Shown here: positions 43,088 through 51,978 of the stretch, piece after piece
How positions within the stretch are numbered: position 1 is the stretch's first letter
How the letters are laid out: the number at the start of each line of letters is the position of its first letter
Assembly (NCBI RefSeq): GCF_000255295.1
Contig: NC_017030.1
Span: forward strand, 186,001-250,000
DNA from: Corallococcus coralloides DSM 2259
GTDB lineage: Bacteria; Myxococcota; Myxococcia; Myxococcales; Myxococcaceae
DNA: 64,000 nucleotides
Direction: 5' to 3'
Made by a program: the position numbers and the translations under genes
Notes under the pieces: generated by a model
The model's input: the letters and a program-made list of their open reading frames with translations, nothing else
Database searches by the model: none
Told to the model about the DNA's origin: nothing

Positions 43088-45367
43088 CTAGAACGCGCCT
43101 CCGTCCGCGCGCCGGCCCGGCGAGGACTGCAGCCCGGGCGTCAGCGTGGTGTGCAGCACGAAGCCCGCGTCCGGCGACAGGTCCGGGGAGCGGTTGATGG
43201 ACACCGCGTCCACGGTGCTGAGGTACTCGACGCTGTCCACGACGCCGCCGTCCGGGAGCTTGAGCTGCACGGTGTCCGACGTGTTGTTGAGGCTCAGCGA
43301 CCCGCTGGAGGCCGCGACGGTGTCGGGCGTGCCGGCCGGGAAGCCCGCGGGCCCACCGAAGACGACCAGGGGCCGGCCCGGTTGCAGCACCGTGCCCGCG
43401 GCGAAGACGTGCTGCGGGTTCAGGGCGTCCCACAGGCTCCAGCCGGACAGGTCCATGGGGGCGGAGCCCGTGTTGTAGAGCTCCACGAACTCGTGCGCGG
43501 TGGTGCCGGGGAGCGCGGGCTCGTTGGCGAGCAGCTCGTTGATGATCACGCGCGGCGCCGTGCGCGTGAACCAGATGCGGCCGGGGTTCATGTCGAAGCG
43601 CGACGCGTTGGCCATGTCCACCACGCGCACGCGCACCAGGTCGCTCTCCACGTCCGGCACGGTCCACGTGAAGGTGCCCGCGCTCGCGCTCACGGAAGGG
43701 GCCACGACGTTCCAGGTGTCGCCGCTGTCGTAGGAGGCCTCGATGCGCACGGTGCTCACGCCCGCCGAGCGCCACGTGAACGTCAGCGAGGTGCCCACGA
43801 CGAACGTGCCGCCCAGGGGCGCGGTGAGCCGCACGCGCGGACCGGGAACGCCGCTCAGGTCGTAGCGGGTGAGGACGGGGTAGTGGTCGCTGACGGTGTG
43901 GGCGTAGTCCGGAATGGACGTGTCGGGCCGGAGCACCTGGACGCCGCCGGGCACCGCGTCCACGGCGACCTCGTCGGTGACGAGCGTGTGGTCGATGACC
44001 TCGTTGTACTCCGTGGTGGTGCGGATGGTGGCGTCGGTCAGCACCTTCGTGAGGAAGGTGTAGTGCGTGGGGTCGTCCAGGAAGTTCGCGAAGGGCGTGG
44101 GCAGCGCGACGCCGTTCTGCGTGGAGATGGAGTGGTCCAGGTCATCGTTCCAGTCGCCGATGACGAGCACGCGCGCTTCGGGCAGCCACTGGTCCAGGTA
44201 GCTCTTGAGGGCGGTCGAGGAGCGCTGGCGCTGGCCGTAGGACGTCATGTCCTCGAAGGCCTTCATGTGCGTGACGATGACGACCAGCGGCGCGTCCTCG
44301 CCGTGGATGCGGGTGGTGAAGTCCACGCGCAGCGGCGGGCGTCCGCCGAAGTCGGCGGCCTGCGCGGTGAGGATGACCTGGGCGCTGCGGTAGGTGAGCG
44401 AGCTGTCGTAGAGGATGCCGGGCTTCTGCTCGCCCGCGGAGTACAGCGACGTGCCGCTGAGGACGTAGGTGGTGTTGTTGGCGAGGAAGCCTCTGTAGCC
44501 GCCGGGCAATCCCGCCATGAGCGTGTTGAAGTCCGCGGTGTCCACCATCTCCACCAGACCCCAGACGTGAGCCCCCGCGTCGCGGATGACGCTCGTCGCC
44601 CCCGCGACCTGGAGGTCGTCGGGCACGCCGCCGCCGGAGGTGGAGTTGGCCGGGCCCTGGTTGGGCGCGCCGAACCACTCCAGGTTCCAGTGGCCCACGG
44701 TGAACAGCGAGAGGAGCGGCTCCACCCGCAGCAGCAGCCGTGCGGAGGCGGTCTGGCCGTCCGCGTCGCGCACGATGACGGTGAAGGGCACCGTGCCCGC
44801 GGCGGTGGGCGTGCCGGACAGGGCGCCGTCCGTGGAGAGGGTGAGCCCCGCGGCCAGCGTGCCGGTGAAGCTCCAGGTGAGCGGCGCCCGCCCGCCAGAG
44901 GCCGTGAACGTCATGGCGTAGGGCTCCCCCACGCGTCCGTCCCCGAGCCCCAGGGACGTCACGCTCAGCGCCGGAATGCCTGCATCCGGCACTCCCGCAT
45001 CGGGGGGCATGCTGCCGCCATCGGAAGGCACACCGCCGTCACCGGGCGAGCCGCCATCGTCGGAGGCGCCGCCAGCATCGAGCGCACCCGCGTCGCCAGG
45101 CCCACCGTCATCGCCGGGCACGCCACCGTCGTCAGGTGTACCGCCGTCCGCCGTGCCGCCGTCGCTGCCACCGTCGGAAGACAGGCCGCCGTCCTCCTGC
45201 TCGCCACCATCGGCTTGCTCCCCCCCACCGTCGGACGCGCCGCCGTCGGCTTTCACCCCGCTGTCGGAGGGCTCGACCGGCGTCGGAGGTGTGGCGCCGG
45301 GACACGCGGTGAGCAACAGCAGGGCGACGAGGGGCGCGACGATTCGAGGAAGAGCCATGGATGCCAT
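43088..45367 (-). CDS. secreted lipoprotein with EEP-nuclease-like and lamin-tail domains
   Basis: About 759 aa. Lipobox LLLLTACPG, then about 100 residues of Asp/Gly/Ser linker. Next is a putative Ig domain (GDGRVGEPYAMTFTASGGRAPLTWSFTGTLAAGLTLSTDGALSGTPTAAG), then an endonuclease/exonuclease/phosphatase domain with family motifs HWNLEWFG, WGLVEMVD, VIVTHMKA, VIGDWNDD, DHTLVTD and SDHYPVLTRYD. An Ig-like module follows, and the C-terminus is a lamin-tail domain (VIINELLANEPALPGTTAHEFVELYNTGSAPMDLSGWSLWD). Probably a surface DNase or phosphodiesterase. ATG 45367 or 45358. Confidence 0.85.
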   Translation of the reverse strand: MASMALPRIVAPLVALLLLTACPGATPPTPVEPSDSGVKADGGASDGGGEQADGGEQEDGGLSSDGGSDGGTADGGTPDDGGVPGDDGGPGDAGALDAGGASDDGGSPGDGGVPSDGGSMPPDAGVPDAGIPALSVTSLGLGDGRVGEPYAMTFTASGGRAPLTWSFTGTLAAGLTLSTDGALSGTPTAAGTVPFTVIVRDADGQTASARLLLRVEPLLSLFTVGHWNLEWFGAPNQGPANSTSGGGVPDDLQVAGATSVIRDAGAHVWGLVEMVDTADFNTLMAGLPGGYRGFLANNTTYVLSGTSLYSAGEQKPGILYDSSLTYRSAQVILTAQAADFGGRPPLRVDFTTRIHGEDAPLVVIVTHMKAFEDMTSYGQRQRSSTALKSYLDQWLPEARVLVIGDWNDDLDHSISTQNGVALPTPFANFLDDPTHYTFLTKVLTDATIRTTTEYNEVIDHTLVTDEVAVDAVPGGVQVLRPDTSIPDYAHTVSDHYPVLTRYDLSGVPGPRVRLTAPLGGTFVVGTSLTFTWRSAGVSTVRIEASYDSGDTWNVVAPSVSASAGTFTWTVPDVESDLVRVRVVDMANASRFDMNPGRIWFTRTAPRVIINELLANEPALPGTTAHEFVELYNTGSAPMDLSGWSLWDALNPQHVFAAGTVLQPGRPLVVFGGPAGFPAGTPDTVAASSGSLSLNNTSDTVQLKLPDGGVVDSVEYLSTVDAVSINRSPDLSPDAGFVLHTTLTPGLQSSPGRRADGGAF

Positions 45368-45529
45368 CCGGTCCGGACGCTGGACGGGGACCGCGGCCCA
45401 CCGCGGTGACGGGCGGTGCATCCCCATGCTTCCAAGAGTGACACATCCCCCTGTCTTCCAAGAAGAAGGGCCGCGCTCCCCGGTGGGGGAACGCGGCCCT
45501 GGGTTACGGCAGGGTTTCAGGTAAGGCGA

Positions 45530-47467
45530 TTACTGGCAGGCGTTGACCGCGCCGGGCGTCGGCGCCGCGACGCGGCTGAACACGCGACCATCCTTGCGCG
45601 CCGTACCGCAGCGCTGGATGGAGTTGGCGGCGGAGCCACCCGAGGTGCCCGTCTCGTCGATCTGCACGCGCTCCGGACCCGTGCCGAGCAGCGCGTCGAG
45701 CAGGCCCGTGTCATCCGCGTCCGCCGTGTCGTAGACGAGGGTGTCGATGAGGTTGGTGGTGCTCGGCACCGTGCCATTGGGGAACGCGCTGGCCGGGGCC
45801 TGGTAGATGCCCACCGCGTCCGCGCCGTTCTGGAGCGTCTCGTTCGCGAAGGTGACGGCAGGCGTCGGGGTCACCCCGGCGTTACCCACCAGCAGCAGGC
45901 CGTTCGCGTCCGCCTTCCCGCTGATGTCGACGGCCAGGTACGACTGGTCGTTGGAGCCGTTGAACATCACCAGCGAGAAGCCGGACACAGAGAGGTTCGG
46001 CACGCCCGTGGAGATCTCCACGAACTCCAGCACGTCGGTGCCCGGCGTGTCGGCGTCCAGCTCGTTGATGACCAGGTGCGCGACGGGCAGGGCGCCCGCG
46101 CTCACGGCGCCGGCCGGGGTGGTGATCTCCACCGGCTGGGACGCACCCACCGGGGTGGTGTCCGGCACGTTGGTGACGGTGATCTGCGTGTCGGAGTCGA
46201 CCGTGAAGGTCTGCGCCGTGCCGCCAATCGTCACCGCCGTCGCACCGGTGAAGCCCGTCCCGGTGAGCACCACGCGGCCGCCGTGGACGGCCAGCAGGGA
46301 GAAGCCCTGGAACTGGGTGGAGTTCGGCGTGACGATGGCCTTGCCCTGCGTGTCCGTCACCCCGGAGACCTGCACCGTGTACTGCGCGCCGGCGGTCTGC
46401 TCGGTCGTGGTCACCAGCACGTCCTTGCCGTTCACGGTCGCGCTCTGCGCCTGCAGGCCGTTGTCGAACGTGAACTGCGTGGCGGCGGCGGTGATGCTCG
46501 CCGGCGCGATGCGGCGGTCGAACGTCATCCGCACCTGGGTGCTGGACGTCGCGGTCGCGGCGAGCGCGGACGGGGCCGGGCAGCTGGTGATGGTGAGCTG
46601 CTCCGGCGCGAACACGGACACCTGCGGCTGGGCGTTGAAGCGCCAGACGATGCCGGCGGGCACGGCCACGTCGCAGCCCAGGACCAGGTCCAGGTCCGTG
46701 GACAGGGTGGTGGGCACGCGCAGGCGCAGGGGGCTGGGGGACTGCTCACCCGTGGTGATCAGCGGGAAGGCGGTGAAGGCCGAGCCGCTGCTGACGCCCG
46801 TCTCCAGCTTGCCGGACACGGTGACCAGGCGGCTCTCGTAGACGCCGGTCGTGCCCGCGTCCTCGAAGCTGCTCACGCCGGAGATGTCCGCCTTGAGGCC
46901 CGACACGTCGTTGTTCTTGCTCTCCACGGTCAGGTCCGTGACGGTCTTCGCCACGTTGAGCCCGCTGACGATCTCCTTCTCCGTGACGTTCAGCGTCACG
47001 AGGTCACCCACGGCGACCGCCGTGGTGGACGCGGAGCCGCGCACGAACATGGCCGGCCCGTTGGCCTCGGCCTGCAGGAAGAAGCCGGAGGCCTCCGTGG
47101 ACGAGCTCCCCGCCACCTCGGGCTTGATGAAGGTCACGAACGCGCCGCTCACGGGCTGCGGCGTGGCCAGCGCGCCCGCCGGGGCCGCGAGGAACGCGGC
47201 GATCTGCTCGCTCGCCGTGGTGGTGGTGCCCGCGTCCGTGCCCGCGTCCACGTCCGTGCCCGCGTCCTCTTCCGGAGGAATGTTCAGCTTGCGCAGCTCG
47301 CACTTGTTGTCCGCGTTGCAGGTCCACGCCTGGCCCGCGGGGGCCGAGCCCTTGTCACGACAGTCGAACTGATCAACACACTCATCGCCGCAACCCGTGC
47401 CGACCGTGACGAACACGGTGGTCACGAGCGCCGGCAGCCAGCTCCGCTTCAGGCTCTGCTTCAGCAT
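45530..47467 (-). CDS. surface lipoprotein with Ig-like/IPT and lamin-tail domains
   Basis: About 645 aa. Signal ending VTVGTGC (lipobox), a Cys-rich start (CGDECVDQFDCRDKG...WTCNADNKCELRK), a short Asp/Gly/Thr linker, an OB-like region, Ig-like modules (VRMTFDRRIAPASITAAATQFTF; VLTGTGFTGATAVTIGGTAQTFTVDSDTQITVTNVPDTTPVG is an IPT/TIG pattern) and a C-terminal lamin-tail-like domain (LVINELDADTPGTDVLEFVEI). GGGAGG precedes ATG 47467. No catalytic residues recognised. Probably a cell-surface adhesin or carrier; it shares domain style with the nuclease-like neighbour. Confidence 0.75.
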   Translation of the reverse strand: MLKQSLKRSWLPALVTTVFVTVGTGCGDECVDQFDCRDKGSAPAGQAWTCNADNKCELRKLNIPPEEDAGTDVDAGTDAGTTTTASEQIAAFLAAPAGALATPQPVSGAFVTFIKPEVAGSSSTEASGFFLQAEANGPAMFVRGSASTTAVAVGDLVTLNVTEKEIVSGLNVAKTVTDLTVESKNNDVSGLKADISGVSSFEDAGTTGVYESRLVTVSGKLETGVSSGSAFTAFPLITTGEQSPSPLRLRVPTTLSTDLDLVLGCDVAVPAGIVWRFNAQPQVSVFAPEQLTITSCPAPSALAATATSSTQVRMTFDRRIAPASITAAATQFTFDNGLQAQSATVNGKDVLVTTTEQTAGAQYTVQVSGVTDTQGKAIVTPNSTQFQGFSLLAVHGGRVVLTGTGFTGATAVTIGGTAQTFTVDSDTQITVTNVPDTTPVGASQPVEITTPAGAVSAGALPVAHLVINELDADTPGTDVLEFVEISTGVPNLSVSGFSLVMFNGSNDQSYLAVDISGKADANGLLLVGNAGVTPTPAVTFANETLQNGADAVGIYQAPASAFPNGTVPSTTNLIDTLVYDTADADDTGLLDALLGTGPERVQIDETGTSGGSAANSIQRCGTARKDGRVFSRVAAPTPGAVNACQ

Positions 47468-47608
47468 GTGAATGCCTCCCAGATGGGGGTCCAGATTGCA
47501 GGTGCGGTCCCCCTTACACCCGAAAACAGAGGGGCGTCCATTTGCCCAACCACCTGCCACGTCCCTGTCACGCGAAAGGACGCCCAGGGGCCTGGGAATC
47601 AAAGGAAC

Positions 47609-49030
47609 TCAGGGACTCTTCCGGGCGGGAGCGGACGCTGGACCCGCGTACAGGTCGATGACCTCCGTGATGCCGCGCTGGCACACCGCGCAAAAAGGCA
47701 CCCGGTCCCGGGTGAACATCACGCAGTCCGTCTGGGGCCGGAAGTAGCCCTTCGCCTCGTAGTGGGCCCCTTCGAAGGCGCCCACCTTCCCGGAGACCTT
47801 CTGGGTGCCGAGGAATTTCTCCTCCCAGTTCCGCTGCTCCGTGAAGAGCGCGTCCATCTGCGACTCGGGTTTGCGCTCCGCGCGAATCTTCTGCCGGCGC
47901 TGCTGCACCTGCAGGGCATGCGCGTCATAGGTGGGCTGATTCCAGGGCGTGGGCAGCGGGGTCCCCGGTGCCACCAGGTCCTTCCACTTGAGCTGGGCGG
48001 GGTCGTGGAGGGCGGTGACGTTCTTCTCCCAGGGCTCCACCCGCTCCGCGGGCGCGGCGCCGTAGACGGGGGCGGACGTGTAGTACTCGTCCGCCAGCCC
48101 CGCGAAGTGGTGGCCGAACTCGTGGACGAAGACGTAGGGGGCCCAGAGGCTGTCGGAGGCCACGGTGCTGAAGAGGTTGAAGATGCCGCCGCCGCCGTAG
48201 GTGTTGCCGTTGGACAGGATTTCGATGAACTCGTAGGGCGCGAAGGCGGCGGTGTTGCGCAGCGCGGCGTTGTCGAAGGTGAGGATGTAGCGCTCCGCGC
48301 CGAAGGCGTCGTAGGTGGAGCCCAGGGGCGGGCGGCGGTGGACGCCAGTGGAGGGCCGGGAGATTCCGGACTCGGCCGCCGCGGGCATCAGGCCCCAGAC
48401 GTTGAAGTCCGCCTTGCGCTCCTTGAAGGGGGAGAAGCTGAAGAGGGTGTCCACCAGCTTGCGCGCGTCCTTCTCGAACTTGGCGCGCTCCGCCTCCGTG
48501 TAGCCGTCCCCCAGGATGAGGAAGTCCACCTTGTCCTGCGGCGGCCCGTTCTCCAGCAGCTTCAGCAGCGGACCCGGGGCGGGCGGCGAGGACGGATCCA
48601 CGAAGGGGTCCTTCGGATCCACCACCAGCGACCAGATTTCGCGGAAGGCGTTCTGCGCGTCGCGCTTCTTCAGGATGACCTGGACGGGGCTGTCCGGCGC
48701 GGGGAAGCGCAGCGATTCACTGAAGGTGCGGTGGGCCTGCTTCGCCTCGTCCGTCAGCTCCCACTCGCCGAAGATGGAGGCGAAGCCGCGCGAGAACAGG
48801 AGCCGGTTCGTCCGCCGGTCCCGCACCTCGAAGAGGTACTTGCCCAGGTTCGTCTCGTCGATGGCCCGCGCCGGGTGGCCCGGCCAGGGCAGGGGCTCCA
48901 CCACCAGCCGCTCCAGGCTGAAGCGCTCCTCGGTGGCGTTGCCGGTGTGGAAGTAGTCGACGCGGAACGTCCGGGGCGCGGCGAGGGCGGTGCTCGCCGT
49001 GAGCAGCAACAGCAGGAGGGAAGCGCGCAT
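47609..49030 (-). CDS. M64 family metallopeptidase (IgA-peptidase-like)
   Basis: 473 aa. Signal peptide (ASLLLLLLTASTALA). The zinc site HEFGHHFAGLADEYY lies near residues 300-314 and is preceded by the typical M64 string LILGDGYTEAERAKFEKDARKLVDTLFSFSPFKERKADFNVW. An N-terminal beta-rich domain precedes the protease. The family cleaves host IgA in Clostridium; in a predatory soil bacterium a digestive or processing role is more likely. The C-terminus has a CAVCQRG pair. It follows the PEGA-protein gene on the same strand. Confidence 0.9.
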   Translation of the reverse strand: MRASLLLLLLTASTALAAPRTFRVDYFHTGNATEERFSLERLVVEPLPWPGHPARAIDETNLGKYLFEVRDRRTNRLLFSRGFASIFGEWELTDEAKQAHRTFSESLRFPAPDSPVQVILKKRDAQNAFREIWSLVVDPKDPFVDPSSPPAPGPLLKLLENGPPQDKVDFLILGDGYTEAERAKFEKDARKLVDTLFSFSPFKERKADFNVWGLMPAAAESGISRPSTGVHRRPPLGSTYDAFGAERYILTFDNAALRNTAAFAPYEFIEILSNGNTYGGGGIFNLFSTVASDSLWAPYVFVHEFGHHFAGLADEYYTSAPVYGAAPAERVEPWEKNVTALHDPAQLKWKDLVAPGTPLPTPWNQPTYDAHALQVQQRRQKIRAERKPESQMDALFTEQRNWEEKFLGTQKVSGKVGAFEGAHYEAKGYFRPQTDCVMFTRDRVPFCAVCQRGITEVIDLYAGPASAPARKSP

Positions 49031-49061
49031 GGGGCGCGACTCTACGCGCCCGGCGCTTCCC

Positions 49062-49079
49062 GGCCAGGAGCCTCTGGCC
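49062..49079 (-). terminator. small hairpin after the PEGA-domain gene
   Basis: GGCCAG-GAGCCT-CTGGCC, a 6-bp stem with 6-base loop, 13 bases beyond the PEGA gene stop on the minus strand. No T-tract; weak evidence. Confidence 0.35.
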
Positions 49080-49091
49080 AGGACCGTCCGC

Positions 49092-50627
49092 TCAGAACGC
49101 TCCGGACACGCTCGCCGCCGCGCCCGTCTCGTCCGCCGTCACGCCCAGCGTCACGGGCGCGGGCTTCGAGGGGGAGGACACGAGGAAGAGCACCGCCCCG
49201 GTGACGACCGCCGCGCCCCCGCCCACGAGCAGCCCCGTCATCAGATGGCTCTTGCCCACCAGCGAGTCGCGCAGCGCGACGGCCCGCGCATCCGTGCTCA
49301 CCAGCTGGCCGCCGTTGGCCGCGCGGCGGTCCTCCAGGCCGTTCAGGTCCTTCTGGGCCAACAGCCGCACCACGCCCGCGCCGCCCAGGGCCGCCACGCC
49401 CGCGCCCATCGTCACGTACGACGCCGTGCGCAGGCCCGTGCCGGGGGCGGCGCCAGAGACGTCCTCCGACAGCAGATGGGGCGCGGTGAGGTCCGCGCCG
49501 GTGCCGGAGGCGCCGGCCGTGCCGCGCGCGCTGCCCGCGTCCCAGGGCGCCTTGCCGTTGGCGTTGTTCATCACCACGAGGTTGGAGGGCGAGCGCCCGG
49601 TGGTGACGAAGTCCACCAGCGCGGAGAGCGCCTCACCGGGCGCGTCCAGGCCCTGCGTCTTGAAGCCGCCCTCGCGCAGCTTCTGCCCGCCGTCGACGTT
49701 GAGCACCGTGGCGGCGAACCACTTGGGCCCGCTGCTCGGGCGCTCCAGCCGCACGACGATGACCTCCTCCACGCCCAGCGTGCCGCCCAGGCGCACCGCG
49801 TGGCTCCAGGTGCGCTCCTCGTTGCCGTCCGCGGCGGCGAGGCACGGGAAGGGCGCGGCCGTCACGGACCCCTCGTAGGCCAGGTCCACCAGCAGCGGCG
49901 TGTCCGCCCCCTGCGCCTGCACCTGCCGGGGGAAGCTCACCGCGGCCCCCTTCACCATCGTCAGCTCGTACGCGCCCGCGGGCAGCTCCAGCGTGAGCGG
50001 CGTCTGCCCCACGCTCAAGCCCTCCAGGTACACGTCCGCCGCGGGCAGCGTGGACTTCAGGGACAGCTTCACCTTGGGCGTCCGGGTCAGGTCGCGGCGC
50101 AGCTTCTCGAAGGCCTGCCGGATGGAGGGGGCGTACTGGTCCGGGTCCAGCTGGTACTTCGGCTGGAGGCGCAGCACCTGGAGGAAGGCCGCGTCGCTGT
50201 CCTTCGTCTTCCCCAGCGCCCGGTGGTTGAGGCCGTGCAACAGCTGCGCGTGGGCGAAGAGCTTCCAGCGCGGCTCGCCCGGCGGCAGGCGGCGGATGTC
50301 GCGCAGGGCGTCGTCCAGGAGCTGGGTTGCGCGGGCGTTGCGGCCCTCGTAGAACTGGTCCTGCGCGGCGTCCAGCTGGCGCTGGAGGTCCTCGAAGGAG
50401 CGCGAGGAGTCGGGGAAGAGGCGCTCGGCGAACTCAGGCGCGCTCAGCAGGTGCTGTTCGGGGCGGGCGCGGAGGGCGTCGTAGAACGCCTTGGACTGGC
50501 CGCTCAGCTCCGCGTCCCGGCAGTCGCCGCTGGAGACCACCAGCCGGTGGGGCGCGGCCCCCGAGGCGGTGGCGCACAGCAGGCACAACATCAGCGCGAA
50601 CGCGGACGGCTTCGGACGGAAGGGCAT
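49092..50627 (-). CDS. exported PEGA-domain protein with C-terminal membrane helices
   Basis: About 511 aa. Signal peptide (AFALMLCLLCATASGAAP). Residues 60-175 contain TPR-like helices (ARATQLLDDALRDIRRLPPGEPRWKLFAHAQLLHGLNHRALGKTKDSDAAFLQVLRLQPKYQLDP). A PEGA-like domain follows (KVKLSLKSTLPAADVYLEGLSVGQTPLTLELPAGAYELTMVKGA). Two C-terminal hydrophobic segments (YVTMGAGVAALGGAGVVRLL and LMTGLLVGGGAAVVTGAVLFLV) probably span a membrane. This layout is common in myxobacterial envelope proteins, with unknown role. Start ATG 50627 or GTG 50633. Confidence 0.75.
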   Translation of the reverse strand: MPFRPKPSAFALMLCLLCATASGAAPHRLVVSSGDCRDAELSGQSKAFYDALRARPEQHLLSAPEFAERLFPDSSRSFEDLQRQLDAAQDQFYEGRNARATQLLDDALRDIRRLPPGEPRWKLFAHAQLLHGLNHRALGKTKDSDAAFLQVLRLQPKYQLDPDQYAPSIRQAFEKLRRDLTRTPKVKLSLKSTLPAADVYLEGLSVGQTPLTLELPAGAYELTMVKGAAVSFPRQVQAQGADTPLLVDLAYEGSVTAAPFPCLAAADGNEERTWSHAVRLGGTLGVEEVIVVRLERPSSGPKWFAATVLNVDGGQKLREGGFKTQGLDAPGEALSALVDFVTTGRSPSNLVVMNNANGKAPWDAGSARGTAGASGTGADLTAPHLLSEDVSGAAPGTGLRTASYVTMGAGVAALGGAGVVRLLAQKDLNGLEDRRAANGGQLVSTDARAVALRDSLVGKSHLMTGLLVGGGAAVVTGAVLFLVSSPSKPAPVTLGVTADETGAAASVSGAF

Positions 50628-50915
50628 GGTCACGTGGGTGTGGAAGGGATGGCCGGACCGGCGATGCAGGCCGCGTTCCGTCCTCTACCGGACTGTCCAC
50701 CCTCCAGGCCAGCGACCCCCGGCGCCTGCCTCCCGGTCCCGCACGTGGACCCCCGTCCGGATTCCGGGCCCCCTGCCTCGCTGGCTGCCCTCCGGGTGAG
50801 TCACCGGTGGCCCGGGTGCGACGCCGAGCGTCATCCCCACCTTTCCGTCCACGAACCCATTTTGAACGCTCGGGCCCTCCAGAGCCGGCGGGCCCGCCAA
50901 CAAGGACCCCACTCC

Positions 50916-51920
50916 ATGGATCGCATCTGGAAGAAGAAGGTCATCGTCATCACGGGCGCCTCCAGCGGCATTGGCCGGGCCACGGCGCTGCTGCTGGCGA
51001 AGAAGGGCGCCCACGTGGTGCTCGCCGCGCGGCGGGAGGAGCCCCTGGAGGAGCTGGCGGCCGAGTGCGAGTCCCACGGCGTCCAGGCCCTGATGGTGCC
51101 CACGGACGTGTCGGACGCGGCGGCCGTGAAGGGGCTGGCGGAGGCCGCGGTGGAGGCCTTCGGCCACTTCGACGGCTGGGTGAACAACGCGGGCGTCTAC
51201 ATGCTGGGCAGCCTGGAGGAGACGCCGGACGAGGCCTTCCGCCAGCTCATGGAGACCAACTTCTTCGGCACGGTGAGCGGCGCGCGCATGGCGCTCTCCC
51301 AGTTCCGCCGCCAGGGCTACGGGACGCTCGTCAACGTGTCCTCCACCTTTGGCACCGTGCCCGCGCCGTACCTGAGCGCCTACGTGGCCTCCAAGTTCGC
51401 GGTGCGCGGCTTCTCCGCGTCGCTGCGCCAGGAGCTGCTGAACACGGGCATCGACGTATGCACGGTGATGCCCGCCGCCATCGACACGCCCCTGTGGCGC
51501 CACACCGCCAACTACACCGGCTGGCGCGTCCGCCCGGTGGAGCCCGTCTACACGCCGGAGCGCGTGGCCCGCACCATCCTCCGCGTGCTGCGCCACCCCC
51601 AGGACGAGGTGATGGTCGGCCCCGCGGGGAAGAGCTTCTCGGCGATGCACGGCCTGCTCCCCGGCACGTTCGAGCGCACCATGAAGGCCGGCACGGACGT
51701 GCTGCACTTCAAGAACGAGCGGCAGGGCCCCACCCCCGGCAACGTCTTCCAGCCCATGGAGGAGGGGGACACGGCCTCGGGCGGTTACCACGGCACCGGA
51801 AAACAATGGCTACGTCGTCTATTGGTGGCCGGAGGGCTGGCCGCCGCGGCGGTGACGCTGCGCCGGCGTGCGGCCGAGCGGCGCCTGGACGCGCGGCTCA
51901 TGCACGCCCTGGGGGTGTGA
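50916..51920 (+). CDS. short-chain dehydrogenase/reductase with C-terminal extension
   Basis: About 334 aa. Rossmann nucleotide motif VIVITGASSGIGRATAL (residues 9-25), NNAG in WVNNAGVYML, catalytic Ser in LVNVSSTFG and Y-x-x-x-K in SAYVASKFAVRG. It is longer than typical SDRs (about 250): after residue 260 come HGLLPGTFERTMKAGTDVLHF and a C-terminal hydrophobic helix (RLLVAGGLAAAAVTL) with basic residues on both sides, so it may be membrane-attached. Substrate unknown. The lipid kinase follows by 58 bp. Confidence 0.88.
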   Translation: MDRIWKKKVIVITGASSGIGRATALLLAKKGAHVVLAARREEPLEELAAECESHGVQALMVPTDVSDAAAVKGLAEAAVEAFGHFDGWVNNAGVYMLGSLEETPDEAFRQLMETNFFGTVSGARMALSQFRRQGYGTLVNVSSTFGTVPAPYLSAYVASKFAVRGFSASLRQELLNTGIDVCTVMPAAIDTPLWRHTANYTGWRVRPVEPVYTPERVARTILRVLRHPQDEVMVGPAGKSFSAMHGLLPGTFERTMKAGTDVLHFKNERQGPTPGNVFQPMEEGDTASGGYHGTGKQWLRRLLVAGGLAAAAVTLRRRAAERRLDARLMHALGV

Positions 51921-51978
51921 TGCCCATGTTTCCGGGGGAGTCCCCATGCCGGGGCTCTTTTCGTGACGGGGCCATGAC

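Noticed and set aside
45000-45260. Short-period repeat rich in GCCGCCGTC/CCACCGTC
   Set aside because: It encodes the Asp/Gly/Ser stalk of the nuclease-like lipoprotein.
45416-49204. Open plus-strand frame of 1262 codons
   Set aside because: It lies opposite the lamin-tail lipoprotein and M64 genes, has Arg/His/Gly-rich composition and no motif or ribosome site.
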